Part shown: piece by piece, positions 46,974 to 58,372 of the stretch | How the letters are laid out: every line of letters begins with the position of its first letter | Numbering within the stretch: the stretch's first letter is position 1 | Assembly (NCBI GenBank): GCA_019096065.1 | Contig: JAGUCH010000004.1 | Coordinates: forward strand, 3,782,001-3,846,000 | DNA length: 64,000 nucleotides | Direction: 5' to 3' | Source: Paracyclopina nana | Taxonomy: Eukaryota > Arthropoda > Copepoda > Cyclopoida > Cyclopettidae | Made by a program: the position numbers and the translations under genes | The notes under the pieces: generated by a model | What the model was told of the DNA's origin: nothing | Database searches by the model: none | The model's input: the letters and a program-made list of their open reading frames with translations, nothing else

Positions 46974-48764
46974 TTATAATGAGTGGCAAACATTTCTGTC
47001 TTCGTCGTGAGAGCATTCTTTACAGTGCGCCCGAACATTAGGCCCGTAAAAGTTGGTGAACTGAAAAAACATCATTTCTATGCACTCACTTTTATCCAGC
47101 TCCTCTTCGTTGACGAGATTGTTGTTTGTCTCGTCATAGTATCTTAGAAATGACGTAGCTTCGTCAACCGCATAACGCCAATGCTTCACTACATACTTGA
47201 GATCCTGCTTTCGCGCGGTTCTTTGCTTGTATTTGACCAAAACGTCACCCCATTGCTGCTTAAATGTTTCCATTAGAATTTTCCTCTTTTTTGCAAGTGG
47301 AGCTTCAGCGTGCTCTCCACTTGCCTTTCTCTTCTTATACCACTCGGTTGGCGAGTTGTCAGCAATGAACTCGATCGCACCACCACGAATGCGAATGCTG
47401 TTTGCGGTGTAATCACGCTTATCATATCCCACATAAAATGACACATTTTTGCGCTCCTGTCTCCTCAGAAATCCGTGGTAGGACATATTCCTGGTGGGAT
47501 CGGCTGGCTCTAGATTTCCAAACGCTCTCATGGCATGGCGTTTCCTCTCCTCATCACTGCCTAATCTCATGATCCTGATCCATTCAGGATCGTTGAGATC
47601 ACTGTTCTCAACCGGATCATCGCTCACAAAGTTTGTGGGATTGATGGGTCTCCGTTTCTTGAATGTATTACTTTCATCGAACAAAAAGTCTCGGTCACTC
47701 TTGAGAGAATAGGACGAAAGACTTTCGCAGTCTTCATTTCTATGAGGACTATCATCATCCAAAGCGATTTCTGCTGTACTATTCCGATAGCCACCAGAAG
47801 TGGAGGGTTGAGTTAACAGCCAGGCACTTGAATATGATAACCTTGCTGGTTTGATGGGCACCTGGTTCTTGACTGCACTGCAATTGTCAAGCTCCCTATA
47901 ACTTTTGAGAGAAGATGGAGTTGGAAAAATTGTAGTCCAAATAGGACTATCAACATCTGAATTCACGTCTGCCCTACTATTGCGATAGGTGCCTGCAGAG
48001 GGTTGATTAAATTGGCGAAATGGGCCATCATCATCCAAAGTTGAACTTCCAGATTGGCTCCTTGAGGAAGGCTGAGGTGATAGCTTGACAGGTCTTCCTT
48101 TTCCTAAAGTGACGGCTGCTTCTCTGTTAAGATTGCTCTTAGGGGAGGGTTCACCAAAGAGCACAACATTGGGGCCTGGAATTTGAGCATGTGGGTATTG
48201 TAGGCCCACTGGGGTGGACTGGTGGGTAAAGGGACATCTGTATGGAATTGAAGGAATGGGCAGTATAGGTGAAACAGAGTTATCTATCGCTATAGTTCGT
48301 CGCAGAAGAGGGTTGACAAATTGAGGACTTGTCATCCACAAACTGTCATCGTGGAATCGTAGTTGCGATGGACTCGTTTGACTATTCTGCAAAGTTGACA
48401 ACAGAAGAGCTAGGAGGCAATGAAAAATGAGTAGTTTCTGCTCACATTGGTGTAGTTTGGAGGAGTTTTTTCATTCACAACTTTTGTGGGAGGCTTGTGA
48501 CACGTTTCGACGACTTCTATGGAGTCGTCAAGAGAACTGTCCAAATTGATGACTTCGTATTTCTACATAAATATTCATGATTGAGCAGATCAAATAATTT
48601 CCAGCGAAAATACTCACATTGTTGTTGGAGTCTTCCTCTGTCTCTTCTTTCACGACTTTATCGATAATCGGAGTGGTTTTCGGAGAGTACTGAAGGTTCA
48701 ACTTTTTGGCGCACCAATGAGCCACCTTGTCAATCAAGAATTGACTGAATTTTGGCTTTTCCAT
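46974..48764 (-). CDS. Unrecognised, largely disordered protein
   Basis: Three exons (48618-48764, 48446-48562, 46974-48386), all phase 0, give 558 aa. The first exon (MEKPKFSQFLIDKVAHWCAK) may form a helical N-terminal module. The middle is Ser/Pro/Asn/Asp-rich and contains a repeated motif, YRNSRADVNSDVDSP and YRNSTAEIALDDDSP. The C-terminal ~200 residues look folded: basic (RKRHAMRAFGNLEP, FYVGYDKRDYTANS, EWYKKRKASGEH), helical, and ending in a Cys/His cluster (CKECSHDEDRNVCHSL). Acidic SIEVVE-like stretches in exon 2 resemble SUMO-interaction motifs (VINLD, IEVVE). A nuclear protein is plausible, but I cannot assign a family. It is divergent from MARF1, 560 bp away. Confidence 0.65.
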
Positions 48765-49326
48765 CTTCCACAGCTAATATTCACGACAGCCTCGAATACT
48801 TGAAAAATCCATCTCTTACACCAAATCTTACGGTTCATAACATAGTGAACTGGAGCGAGGTCTCAGTTCTCAGTGCACTATTGTAACCTGTTTATCGCCA
48901 GAAGCTTCGATGAAAAGCTTTTAAACTGAATATATGTAATTTGTAAATGTTATCTGGTAGCAATTATACCAGAGGGGTCATATCTCAGTAAAAGCACTTG
49001 TTCTCGTTCAGTTTTCTCAGCGTTCCTCTACAATAAGCCAATCAGCGCTCAATCATTGGCGACTCTGGTCACAGTCGCCATTTCCACATATCACTTGCCT
49101 TGATTCCAATCAACTCGCCTTTATAGAAATTATAAAGACTCGAAGATTTTATCCTAGCCTAAATTCTTCAGGATCCTGATTAAGTAAGGTTCTTCGTTTT
49201 TACTCCACCTCCATTTGGCGATTTATCTGGCTTATTCCAAATTTTTCTGCGACAACTTTAATAGTAAGTTATATTTGACGAAATGTTTATTGCAGCGGCC
49301 TGAACGTACAACAACAATTATCACTC

Positions 49327-52300
49327 ATGAACTTTTTGCCCGAAGAATTGTCGCTTACCTCGATCAGCTCCGCCATGGACCATGCTGTCATGTCGTCGCC
49401 ACCCATCAAGGATGACAACTACAACAAGACGGCTTCTCTCCTCAAGCTGATTGCTTCCAAGTCGCCCAACGCGGAGCATCAAGCCTTTATGCGAGATGAA
49501 AATTCCAACGAATCTTCGAACTTGTCTGCTCGGGGGTCTTTGATTCCCTATCCACCAAGCTTTGAAGTAATTGTCGTTAAAAATTGTTGCATTTTCACCT
49601 ATGCTTGTTTCTAGGATGATCGACCATCCCAACCAGTTGAGTTGCAAGTCAGCAATCTTGACCAGAATATTGACCAACGTGAGATGAAGAAGATGATCAC
49701 CAACATTTTTCGCGAGCACGTGCCCGTCCTACATGTGTCTGTCTTCTTTCAATCGGACGGAAACATGGCTGCCTGCGTTCGTGTCCCCTCTCACCAGGAT
49801 GCTCAATACGCCATTTCTCAATTGCACCGCAAGAAAATTGGCTTCAAACGAATCCTCATTTCCCATAGCCATGGGCAGGGTCATAACCCTCTGCTTCTAA
49901 GGTGAGTTTCAATATGAGGCTCGCGATTAGATTTGCCTTGCTTTAAGTAAAGTTTCCAGGTCCAAAGTGATAGCCCTGCTCTCCGAGGTTCCTGGCGGAA
50001 GGCTACAGCTCTTCAAGTTTCGAGAGATGTATGAAAAGCGGTACCATGACTCGATTGGCGTGTCCGATTTGTACAAAATGAAGGATGTGGTTGCCATCAG
50101 CGAGGAGCAATCTGGTGAGCAGCCTAGCCATGCTTTTTGTAAATTACATAATAAATCTTTCTTAGGCCGTATGGTGCAATTGCATTACCAATGGTGTCAA
50201 TCGTCCGCCAATTCAAGCTCTGCATCCGTCTCTGCCAACCAGTCCGCCTCGTTGGCTCCAAACGAGTTGTTTCTTGACTCTACTGTCTGCCCTATTCATA
50301 GCGCCGCCGTCAAGGATGAGACCAAAGGATGGGCCGAGCGTGAAACTGGCGCGCCCTTGCCTAATGTCATCATAGGAATGTCTGTTCTGGCTCCTAACAT
50401 CAAGAGCCTTATTAAGAGCCACGGCGGGTCATTGCCTCTTGCAACTTTGACCACTTGCTATGAGGCCGAGTTTGAGCCTTTCAACGTCAACAATGATGAA
50501 GGCGTACCATTGGAGCATCTAGGTGAGCCATTTTATTTATGGCCTAACCTGTTCCATGCATTACTTTTTTGTTTCACTTTGACAGTGTCTGCTATTCGAG
50601 GAGTTTCCATTCAGACTGGTCCAACTTCGGGAGTCAAGATTTTGGTCCCCTTTGCACCGCATGAAACTGCTCCAGGATCTGAGAATGGCGGTGCTCCCAA
50701 TGACGAATCGACTTTGTACGGACAGTTGAGGAACAGCTTGTCCCAGTTTTCGGGCTCGACCAATTCACTTAACAGCTTGTCAGCATGTCAGGTAGGTCCA
50801 AGGTTTTCTTGAGGAAACATAAACGTTCCACGACATTTTACCCTATTTTTAGCCCGCCGCTCCCTTGGCTGGACAATTAGCTCTTTTCTCTCGTGAATTG
50901 GTTGATCTTCTCAAAACTACGGCCGGGTGTCGAATGCCGTTCCACAAGTTCATTCCTATGTATCATCACCATTTTGGTCGCCAATGTCGGGTTGCTGACT
51001 ATGGATATACCAAGCTGAAGGACTTGTTCGAGGCTCTCCCGCATGTGGTTCAAATTTTGGGAGAAGGCTCCAGAGCTATGATCACCCTGGCTCACAAAGC
51101 TCAAGTGAAACGTTTCACTTCTGATCTGTTGAAAGTCCTCAAAACCCAGCCAGCTAAACAACTGGCCCTGTATGATTTGCCTGCCATGTTTGAAAAGGCT
51201 AACCACAAGGCGTTCAGAATCAGCGATTATGGCGTATGCTCCTCTCGAAAACTAATTCTACTCCTCTCTATTTTGGGTATTTTTTCTGTAGGTTTGTGAA
51301 ATTGAAGACATTTTGACCGAGGTGTCTGAAACTTCGGTGGTGCTGAGCTCGGAAAACTCGGATGGTACCGACGACCTGATCATCTCGATTCCCAAGCGCG
51401 AGCAAACTTCCGATGAAGTGGAGCGTACTCAAAAATTTGCAGAAGAGTGTGTGGAGCTTTTGAGGCATGTCCCTGACTGTAGGTTGCCCTTTAACAAGTT
51501 CATACCAGCGTATCATCATCATTTTGGACGCCAGTGCAGGTACTTTTTAACTTGATAAATTGTAGCCTGCTTTTGCAACTTTAGTCGTAATGAAGGGTTG
51601 CGGATTATGGATTCACGAAGCTCATTGAGCTTTTCGAGGCCATCCCAACCACAATCGAAATCACTGAAGATGCTGATGGAGAACGGATTTTGCAACTCAC
51701 CGATCCTGAGCGGCTCAACGTGGTGGGTGAGCAAATCTCGAACTTGATCAAAAATCACTGCCTGCCGAGAAGGGGAGCTGGTGGGCAAAACCAGCAGAGC
51801 ATCAAGCTGGTTGACTTGCCAGAGTTGTACTTGCGTCAATACGGATATGCTCTGCGTCCTGACAATTATGGGCAGACTAGCCTCAGAGGAGTCATAGGTA
51901 ACTAAAGCCATATCCATTAGTTGGTTGGTTTTCCTATAGAGTATTCATTTTGTGCTAGAAAAACTGAATCAAGTTTTGCGCCTGGATAATGCCGACCAAG
52001 AGGATACAAATGAAATGATAGTTCGCCTGATTGACAGAAGCTTCGTCAAGGCATTGTCCCTCAAGGTGAAAGACATCTTGGCCGAATCTAACGACGGCAA
52101 AATGGTCCTTGATACGCTGCTGCACAAGTTTGAGGCGAAGCATCAGACTAAACTGACTTTGGAGCAGCTGAAAACCGACCTGGCTGACTTGGTCACTATC
52201 GCTGGTTCGTGTGGCTCTGAGGAGAGCGAAAATGAAGAGATTCTGGTGGAGCTGGTTCCACTTCAGCTCTGTGCTGTCCGCATTCGCAACTTGCTGAAGG

Positions 52301-53352
52301 ACTTCAACGACAAGATTCTCATATCTGAGTTCGAGGCTGCTTTTGCTGAAAAGTACAGCACCCCGCTTTGCCCTGGCCAGTATGGGTTTCCAGGATTGAC
52401 CAACCTCATCTCGTCCCTGCCTGACAATTTTGTGGTGCGTGGACGTGGGACTAGGAAGATGATTTGCTATGTCCGTGATGGTCGTGGTAGCCTCCCTAAT
52501 TCTAACGGAATGAGCTCCAGGTTAGCAATTTATAGCTAGAATATTTGTTCAAAATTGACTTTCATTTCTTTTAGGGGTCATTTCACGGTTTCGAGTCGGC
52601 CTACCCAACAACAATCCACCATGTCGACTCGTTATTCCACTCCCAGATATGAAGGATTTCGCCTTCAAGCTCCATCCTTGTCTTCTGGAATAGCATCAGG
52701 TGGACTTGGATCGTCCTCCATGCGTGCGTTGAGCAACTCCAGCTCCTGGGGTCGAGATTTTGCTACAAGATCTGCTGGTGCTTCTGCATTGCCTCGCAGT
52801 CGTCCGATTCCCCAAGTGAACTCCCAGGTGCACTCTTCGTCTCATCGTTTTACTCAGCCTCCCCCAGCCTTTGGTGGAGGACTTGGATTTGGTGGCTCAA
52901 GCGGACCAGGATGCGGTGGTGGAGATTTTTGGGCTGAGTTGGCCCAGTTTGGAATTTTTCCCTCATCCAACTCAACTTTAAGTACTAACAGTACTACTCG
53001 ATCTTTTAATCAATCTTCAGGTGATTCTTATAGAATATTTTATTAGTTTGTTGTGTGGTAATCTTTGTGTATCGTTAGGCCGTCTTGCTACGTCTCCAGC
53101 ATTTGGATCTCCGATCACATCGGACAATTTTTTGAGTGGAGGCGGAAACACCACATCGATGTTGCCCACTCCACATTCTCCATCCCCATTGCTTCAAAGT
53201 AACAGGGTGAGAACAAAAACTCTTTTTTGTCTTACAAGTTTAATAGATTTTGGTTTCTTTCTCAGGTGGCTTCAACTCATTTTGCGTTCCCACCCACTAA
53301 TTTTTGGGCACCATCTCAGGGCAATGGATTTCAACGTAGAAACGCTGATTAA
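49327..53352 (+). CDS. MARF1: MARF1 (meiosis regulator and mRNA stability factor 1) with multiple LOTUS domains
   Basis: Twelve exons (49327-49566, 49615-49901, 49960-50114, 50166-50522, 50586-50791, 50853-51233, 51292-51539, 51596-51897, 51959-52520, 52575-53020, 53079-53206, 53266-53352) give 1,132 aa. An RRM-like domain lies in exon 2 (VELQVSNLDQNIDQREMKK). About eight LOTUS/OST-HTH repeats follow, two of them nearly identical ([20 protein letters not shown] and [20 protein letters not shown]). The C-terminus is Ser/Gly/Pro-rich and disordered. No NYN nuclease domain is seen, as in fly MARF1, which represses mRNAs by recruiting CCR4-NOT, whereas vertebrate MARF1 has the nuclease. A role in oocyte mRNA control is inferred. 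An acceptor-like TTTATTGCAG precedes the start by about 30 nt, so a 5'-UTR intron is likely. Confidence 0.9.
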
Positions 53353-53746
53353 AGAAGAAAATTCTTCTATACTGTCTACAAGCAAATTTGTCTATACTAC
53401 TTTTCTAATTTTCCCCCGCTTACAATTTATGTGCAATGGTTCCTTTTCTACATCTTTAAATACTTCCTATTTATAAAAATATGTGTATGCCGTATAATCC
53501 GTATATATGTAAGAATGTATCAGATTCTTATATTTTAAACACCACACTTCCCAAGAAAGAAGAAATGTTTAATTTTGTGCACCTTATCGTATTCTACCTA
53601 CAACTGCTGAGCATTGTGGGTAGCTTATGTTTAAAATATAAGAATGCGTGGTATTCATTGAAGCTGTACATGGTCTTTTCTCCGTTTTTTCGTTATGGCT
53701 GTAAGAAGTATCCCGAAAATAAGAAAAAAAGCTGCCAAGCTAAAAT
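53353..53746. other. Likely 3' untranslated region of MARF1
   Basis: AT-rich, no ORF of note (a 93-codon frame at 53481-53762 has no features). It ends at the next inverted-repeat element. Confidence 0.4.
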
Positions 53747-54348
53747 GGGGAGAAGTCACTAAAGCCTAAAAGAGGGTTGGGTTTTAGGATCTATAATAAA
53801 GATAGGTATTAAAGCTTAAGCTTTTTTCTCCTAGGTTTTAAGATCTAAAGATTTGGATGCTAAAGCCTAACAACTGGATGTTAAGATCTAGTCACCTGGG
53901 TTTTAAGATCTACATTGGAAAAGCATCATTTTGTTGTACCTGGGTGTTTTGATCTAAAGGTGTGGGTTTTAAAGTTTAAAATGTTGGAACATTAAATGTC
54001 AATTATCAAAACTTCACTAATAGCATTTCAGCATTAAGCATTTAATTTTCATGTATTGCTTACTCAGGTTTCAGTTGGCAACATAGTTTTGAGAGTACTT
54101 TTTTTGTTCTGATGCAATAGATCTTAAAACCCACGCTGTTAGATCATAAAACCTAGGCCTTTAGATATTAAAACCCTAGCCTTTAGATATTAAAACCCAT
54201 GATGAACTTTATTTGATTTTTCCACTTAGATCTTAGTACCCTGATGCCAAATCTGTAGGCTTTAAAACCCAATTTGTTAGATCGTACAACCCACTTTGAT
54301 TTTAGATCCTAAAACCTACCTCATTTTAGGCCTTGGTGACGGCACCCC
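53747..54348. mobile_element. Non-autonomous inverted-repeat element, copy 3
   Basis: The left end GGGGAGAAGTCACTAAAGCC is inverted at the right end (GGCCTTGGTGACGGCACCCC). Inside, GGTTTTAAGATCTA-type fragments switch orientation at the centre, so the whole element is a long imperfect palindrome. About 600 bp, no ORF. Confidence 0.82.
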
Positions 54349-54825
54349 TCAAATGGTAGCAATATTTCTGTTACTGTTACGCCATCAGTAATGAAAAAAG
54401 TAAGAAATACTCTCGCATCTTGCTTGAAACAAGATGATGTAATCTTAACGAAGAATTCCTTCTTAAGCGGGTGAAGGTTCGAGTGATACTGTGAATCTCT
54501 GATAGTGTTCGTGACTTCGTGCGTATTTTAATACCAGCTTTTCTGATGAGTCGAGTTACTAAAATTGAGGCTCTTGACAAATAATTTACTATGGCACAGA
54601 ATGTAAAAAAACAAATTGCTAGATGCTAAAGCAGGCTTCGAATCCTCAGATACATCTAAAAAAGATTCCTTCTGTGAAGAAATCACCCACAAATAATAAT
54701 GTGGCTTCACTCACAGGTTTTTATTGCTATTTCGTGGTCAATATTCGAACCTTGTTTGACTCTTTGTGTCATTTGTCAATTTTTTTTCGAAAGTAAACAA
54801 AAGAGAAAATATAGCAAATTTCACG
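54349..54825. other. Intergenic sequence upstream of GID8
   Basis: No supported gene. It likely contains the GID8 promoter. Minus-strand ORFs here have no recognisable content. Confidence 0.35.
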
Positions 54826-55688
54826 ATGAGCTACTTCCCTAACTTTCTTGAGCTTCAGCGCTCAAATAATTGGCTAGATAAAAATGATTGTCAGCTCCCA
54901 CGCACCACAATGAACGAGTTGGTCATGAATTACCTCGTCACAGGTAAGAAAGAGAACTAAGGCAGCCATTGTGTCAAATATTGACCATTTTGTAAAAAAT
55001 CCTCAGAGGGCTTTAAGGAGGCTGCCGAAAAGTTCAAAGAAGAGGCTGGAGTGAATACCAATGTTGAACTGAATGGGATGGACAGCCGAATTAAAATTCG
55101 CGATGCGATTCAAGCTGGAAAAATCACCGAGGCCACATCAATGGTTCATCAGCTCTATCCAGAGTTGCTAGACGATGACAGATATTTGTTCTTCCACCTT
55201 CAGGTAAATATTGCAAAGGAGTGAAAAAAAGGCATCCATTAAAATTGATGTTATTTTTGTAGCAACAACAATTGATTGAACTCATACGAGAATCCAAGGT
55301 TGAAGAAGCCCTGAAATTCGCGTCAGAGCAATTGGCTGAACGTGGCGAAGAGTCAGAATTAGTCTTGGAAGAATTGGAACGCACATTGGCCTTGTTGGCT
55401 TTTGAGGACCCTGAAAAATCACCTAATGGAGAGCTCCTTTCTTATTCTCACAGGCAAAAGGTAATTAGTCCACATGTAAGCGTCTAAGTGTGCTCAATTT
55501 GCGTTTTTTAGGTTGCGAGCGAACTCAATGCAGCTATTCTCAAAGCAGAACATGCAGACAACACACAGCCTAAGCTTGCAATCGGGCTCAAATGTGTCTT
55601 GTGGGCACAGAACGAATTGGACAAGAAGCGTGTACGCTACAACAAGATGGTCGACTTGTCAACAGGAAGGATCGAAGACTCAAAGTAA
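54826..55688 (+). CDS. GID8: GID8 homologue (CTLH E3 ubiquitin ligase subunit)
   Basis: Four exons (54826-54943, 55007-55203, 55263-55460, 55512-55688) give 229 aa, almost the length of human GID8 (228). It shows LisH ([20 protein letters not shown]), CTLH ([22 protein letters not shown]-type [19 protein letters not shown]) and CRA parts ([36 protein letters not shown]), ending ARNELD-type [19 protein letters not shown]8 is a scaffold subunit of the multisubunit CTLH/GID E3 ligase. Sequence is collinear and complete. The gene is convergent with NUP35. Confidence 0.96.
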
Positions 55689-55812
55689 TTAGCAATTCTT
55701 TTTTGTAATCCAACCTTTTTTGTATTTGTATGTAAATCAAGTCAAATCAATATAGTGAAATATTTTCACATGGTAAAAAAACCTCCCTCCGCCACATCTC
55801 TGGGATAGTTTC

Positions 55813-56980
55813 TTACCAACCGAAAATATACTCCATTGCTCGACTGACAATTCCCGAGTTCTTGTTGGGCGTATTGGCTATGGCAGAGACCTGCAAAATA
55901 TTCCTGTTAGACAAACTGATAATTTATAACAGGATTTGAATTACCTCATGATCATTATGGGCAGCTTTGTAAGATTGGGTCAATGGTCTAATGGATCTGT
56001 TTTGTGGGGCAAAACTGCTGCTCAAGCTCAACACTGAATTATCTTGGTTAGAAGTGACATCCAGCATTTGGGAAGCATTGACAGCTTCCGCAGGCGGCTC
56101 ATGACAAGGTGAAACACCGATCATGAGGGATCCCCCGAAAATGCGGCCTGTTCGACCAAGTGCCTTTTGCGCCTGCATTTTGGTCTGGAAACGAATGTTC
56201 ATCCAATTTCCATTAGGAGGGATGTAGTGCTGCAAGATGGTCCCGCATTGGGAGAACTGTGACAGAATGTAACTTGCTGCAGAAGGCGGAAACCCAAACA
56301 CAGTCACCCAAGTCGTGCCCTCGTGGCAACCGGCCTCGCCCATCAAATCTTGATCCCTGAATCCGTTGGGTGTTCCGCCGAAACTAAGCTGAGGAGTTGT
56401 ATTGAGCGGTGTACCATTGAGCATGCTCTTAGGGGTGCCATTGCTCAAAGGAGTTCCAAACTTTTTCTGAGGAGTGTTGCCATAGAGTCCTTTAATTGGC
56501 GGACCACCTGGTTTCTCGGAAGGAGTCCTCATTTGCGATGCTGGAGTCGTGGGCGTGAGAAACCCATTGATGGGCTTTGCGTTACTAGGGTTTGTTGACG
56601 GTGTCGTGGCGGAGCTCATTGTGCTAATTGATCTATTGAGCTTGGTAGGTGACATAACGCGATTCGAGGCCTAAACCATAAGGGAGGCTGAATTCATGAA
56701 CGGTAAGAATGTCAATTGAGTTTACCTGCTGTGGAAATTGGCCCATTAAATAACCTGGAAGGAAACCGGGATTGCCTTGTTGCATTTGCATGGGAGACGC
56801 AGCAACAGAGGGAGATTGTCCCAAAGGCGTGGAATTGCCGTAGTGCTGACCCCCAACCATGGTAGAGTGAAACGGAGCTTGACCGATGTTGGGGGCTGGG
56901 CTTTGGTAGCCGGGAAACACTTGGGCATTTCCGTGATGAATGGGAGAATGAACGGGTGAGCCTAGATTCATGGGCTCCAT
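55813..56980 (-). CDS. NUP35: Nucleoporin NUP35 (Nup53)
   Basis: Three exons (56726-56980, 55945-56670, 55813-55890) give 352 aa. A disordered N-terminus (SPVHSP, NGTPKSMLNGTPLNTTP) precedes the MPPN/RRM-like domain (TWVTVFGFPPSAASYILSQF, NWMNIRFQTKMQAQKALGR, IFGGSLMIGVSPC). The last exon ends in RAMEYIFGW, an amphipathic membrane-binding helix typical of Nup35/53. It is a scaffold of the nuclear pore inner ring, binding Nup93 and Nup155 and the pore membrane, and probably dimerises through the RRM-like domain. Confidence 0.94.
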
Positions 56981-57874
56981 TTCTAAAAGTTTTCAAATTG
57001 CAAACTTTGCTCCCGCGTTTAAAATCCCTCTTGCTGTTTACGTGAAAGTTCAAATTCTGTACTGATCCTAATAAAAGTACAGTGATAGGCTGACAAAGCC
57101 TCGACGAGACGTTTCATTTCTTCCCATTGTTGCTGAAAAAAATATTTTTCAATTAACTGTGCTCCTCTTATCAGCTCTAAACTGAAAGAGGGATTAAATT
57201 TACCAAAAAGGCGTCAAATAGTAGCCTTATTTTTAGTCATACAATTTCCCATGAATCAAGAGAGCTTTTATTTCAAAAAGCACTAACACACTTGCCCTTT
57301 TGCTTTTTGATAGAAAAAAGGCACTTTCCCACTGCCCCACTTGTGAACAACTTGTTTCTTTTCAAGTTTTTGAGTGCGTAAGTGCAATACAAGATCAATT
57401 TGCCGGTCTAGGCGTGTTATGATTTGATTGGTCGCCATCTTTGGGACAAAACGTACGTGGAGAAACACTTCTAGTCGGAAACTTGAAGACACCGATCCTT
57501 AGTTGAATATTTTGACGCCGTTTGTTGGGTCTCCAAAGTAAGTTGTTGCTCTCAGCATTTTTGTTATTCATCTTCGAACAGATCTTTTGCTTCCAACGTG
57601 GCCAAAAATAAAAGAAGTTCTCGGGTGCTAAAAATGTCAAGTCATGCTACACAGAAGTATTGATTTTCCCCCAAACCCTCGTTTGCTAGCTTTGCTCGAG
57701 GAAGAACTTCGGCGCGTATGAATAGCCAAAAAGCTTAAAATATTGGCATACATATTGAATTGTGTGTGATGATCATGTCCGCGCATAAAATGCGTGCGAG
57801 TGGGGTCGTCAAATTGGAAATTAGACTCTCAATTGTTGCTCCCCTGTTTTGCAGGGCCACGTTCTCTTTGTGTC
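56981..57874. other. Intergenic sequence between NUP35 and BOLA3
   Basis: Head-to-head genes, so this stretch probably contains both promoters. Short minus-strand ORFs (57283-57640) show no domain. An open frame in line with BOLA3 extends upstream to 57794, but the first ATG preceding a targeting-type peptide is at 57875. Confidence 0.35.
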
Positions 57875-58201
57875 ATGCTTCTCTTCTCTCGTTATCGTCC
57901 GACATTCGGAGCTTGTGCTCAGGCATGGAAGTCTTTTGCATCCTCTTCCGCCACAGCAACGCCCACTGAGCAAGACTTGATTGCGCAATTGAGAGTCCAA
58001 TTTCCAAAAGCGACAGACATTGCAGTAGTGGACGTGTCTGGAGGGTGTGGTGCCATGTTTGAAGTGTTCATTGAAGCTCACGAGTTTAAGGGGCTCAGAA
58101 TGGTTAAGCAGCATCAGTTGGTCACGGAGGCTTTGCGATCTCAGATCAAGGAAATGCACGGGTTGAGAATTTCGACCGCTGTTCCTGCCTGTGGCAAATA
58201 A
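57875..58201 (+). CDS. BOLA3: BolA-like protein 3 (mitochondrial)
   Basis: A 108-aa ORF starting at the ATG that gives a basic targeting peptide (MLLFSRYRPTFGACAQAWKS). The BolA domain shows DLIAQLRVQFPKATDIAVVD, VSGGCGAMFEVFIEAHEFKG and the Cys/His-bearing MVKQHQLVTEALRSQIKEMHG. BOLA3 works with glutaredoxin 5 and NFU1 in iron-sulfur cluster insertion into lipoate synthase and other mitochondrial proteins. An AATAAA lies 13-18 nt after the stop, and calnexin follows only 171 nt downstream on the same strand. Confidence 0.93.
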   Translation: MLLFSRYRPTFGACAQAWKSFASSSATATPTEQDLIAQLRVQFPKATDIAVVDVSGGCGAMFEVFIEAHEFKGLRMVKQHQLVTEALRSQIKEMHGLRISTAVPACGK

Positions 58202-58213
58202 TGCTGCGTATGA

Positions 58214-58372
58214 AAATAAAGTTAGCCTTCCTAGTAGCTGCTCCTCTTGTCTATGCATCAGAATAATCGAGACCTGTTATTGCCATAGTAGAAACTGCCA
58301 ACTGAGCTTGATTTCAAGTCTGATTTTCTTATTTCAGACGAGTTGGCAAAACGTAGCTTCGGGGGGTTCAAC
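58214..58372 (+). promoter_or_regulatory. Polyadenylation signal followed by an acceptor-like site between BOLA3 and calnexin
   Basis: An AATAAA near 58214-58219 is followed about 120 nt later by a pyrimidine-rich tract ending TTTCAG at 58337, then 35 nt of leader before the calnexin ATG at 58373. Spacing of roughly 100 nt between the poly(A) signal and a 3' splice site is the hallmark of operon junctions in trans-splicing animals. It may instead be the end of a calnexin 5'-UTR intron. Confidence 0.45.
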
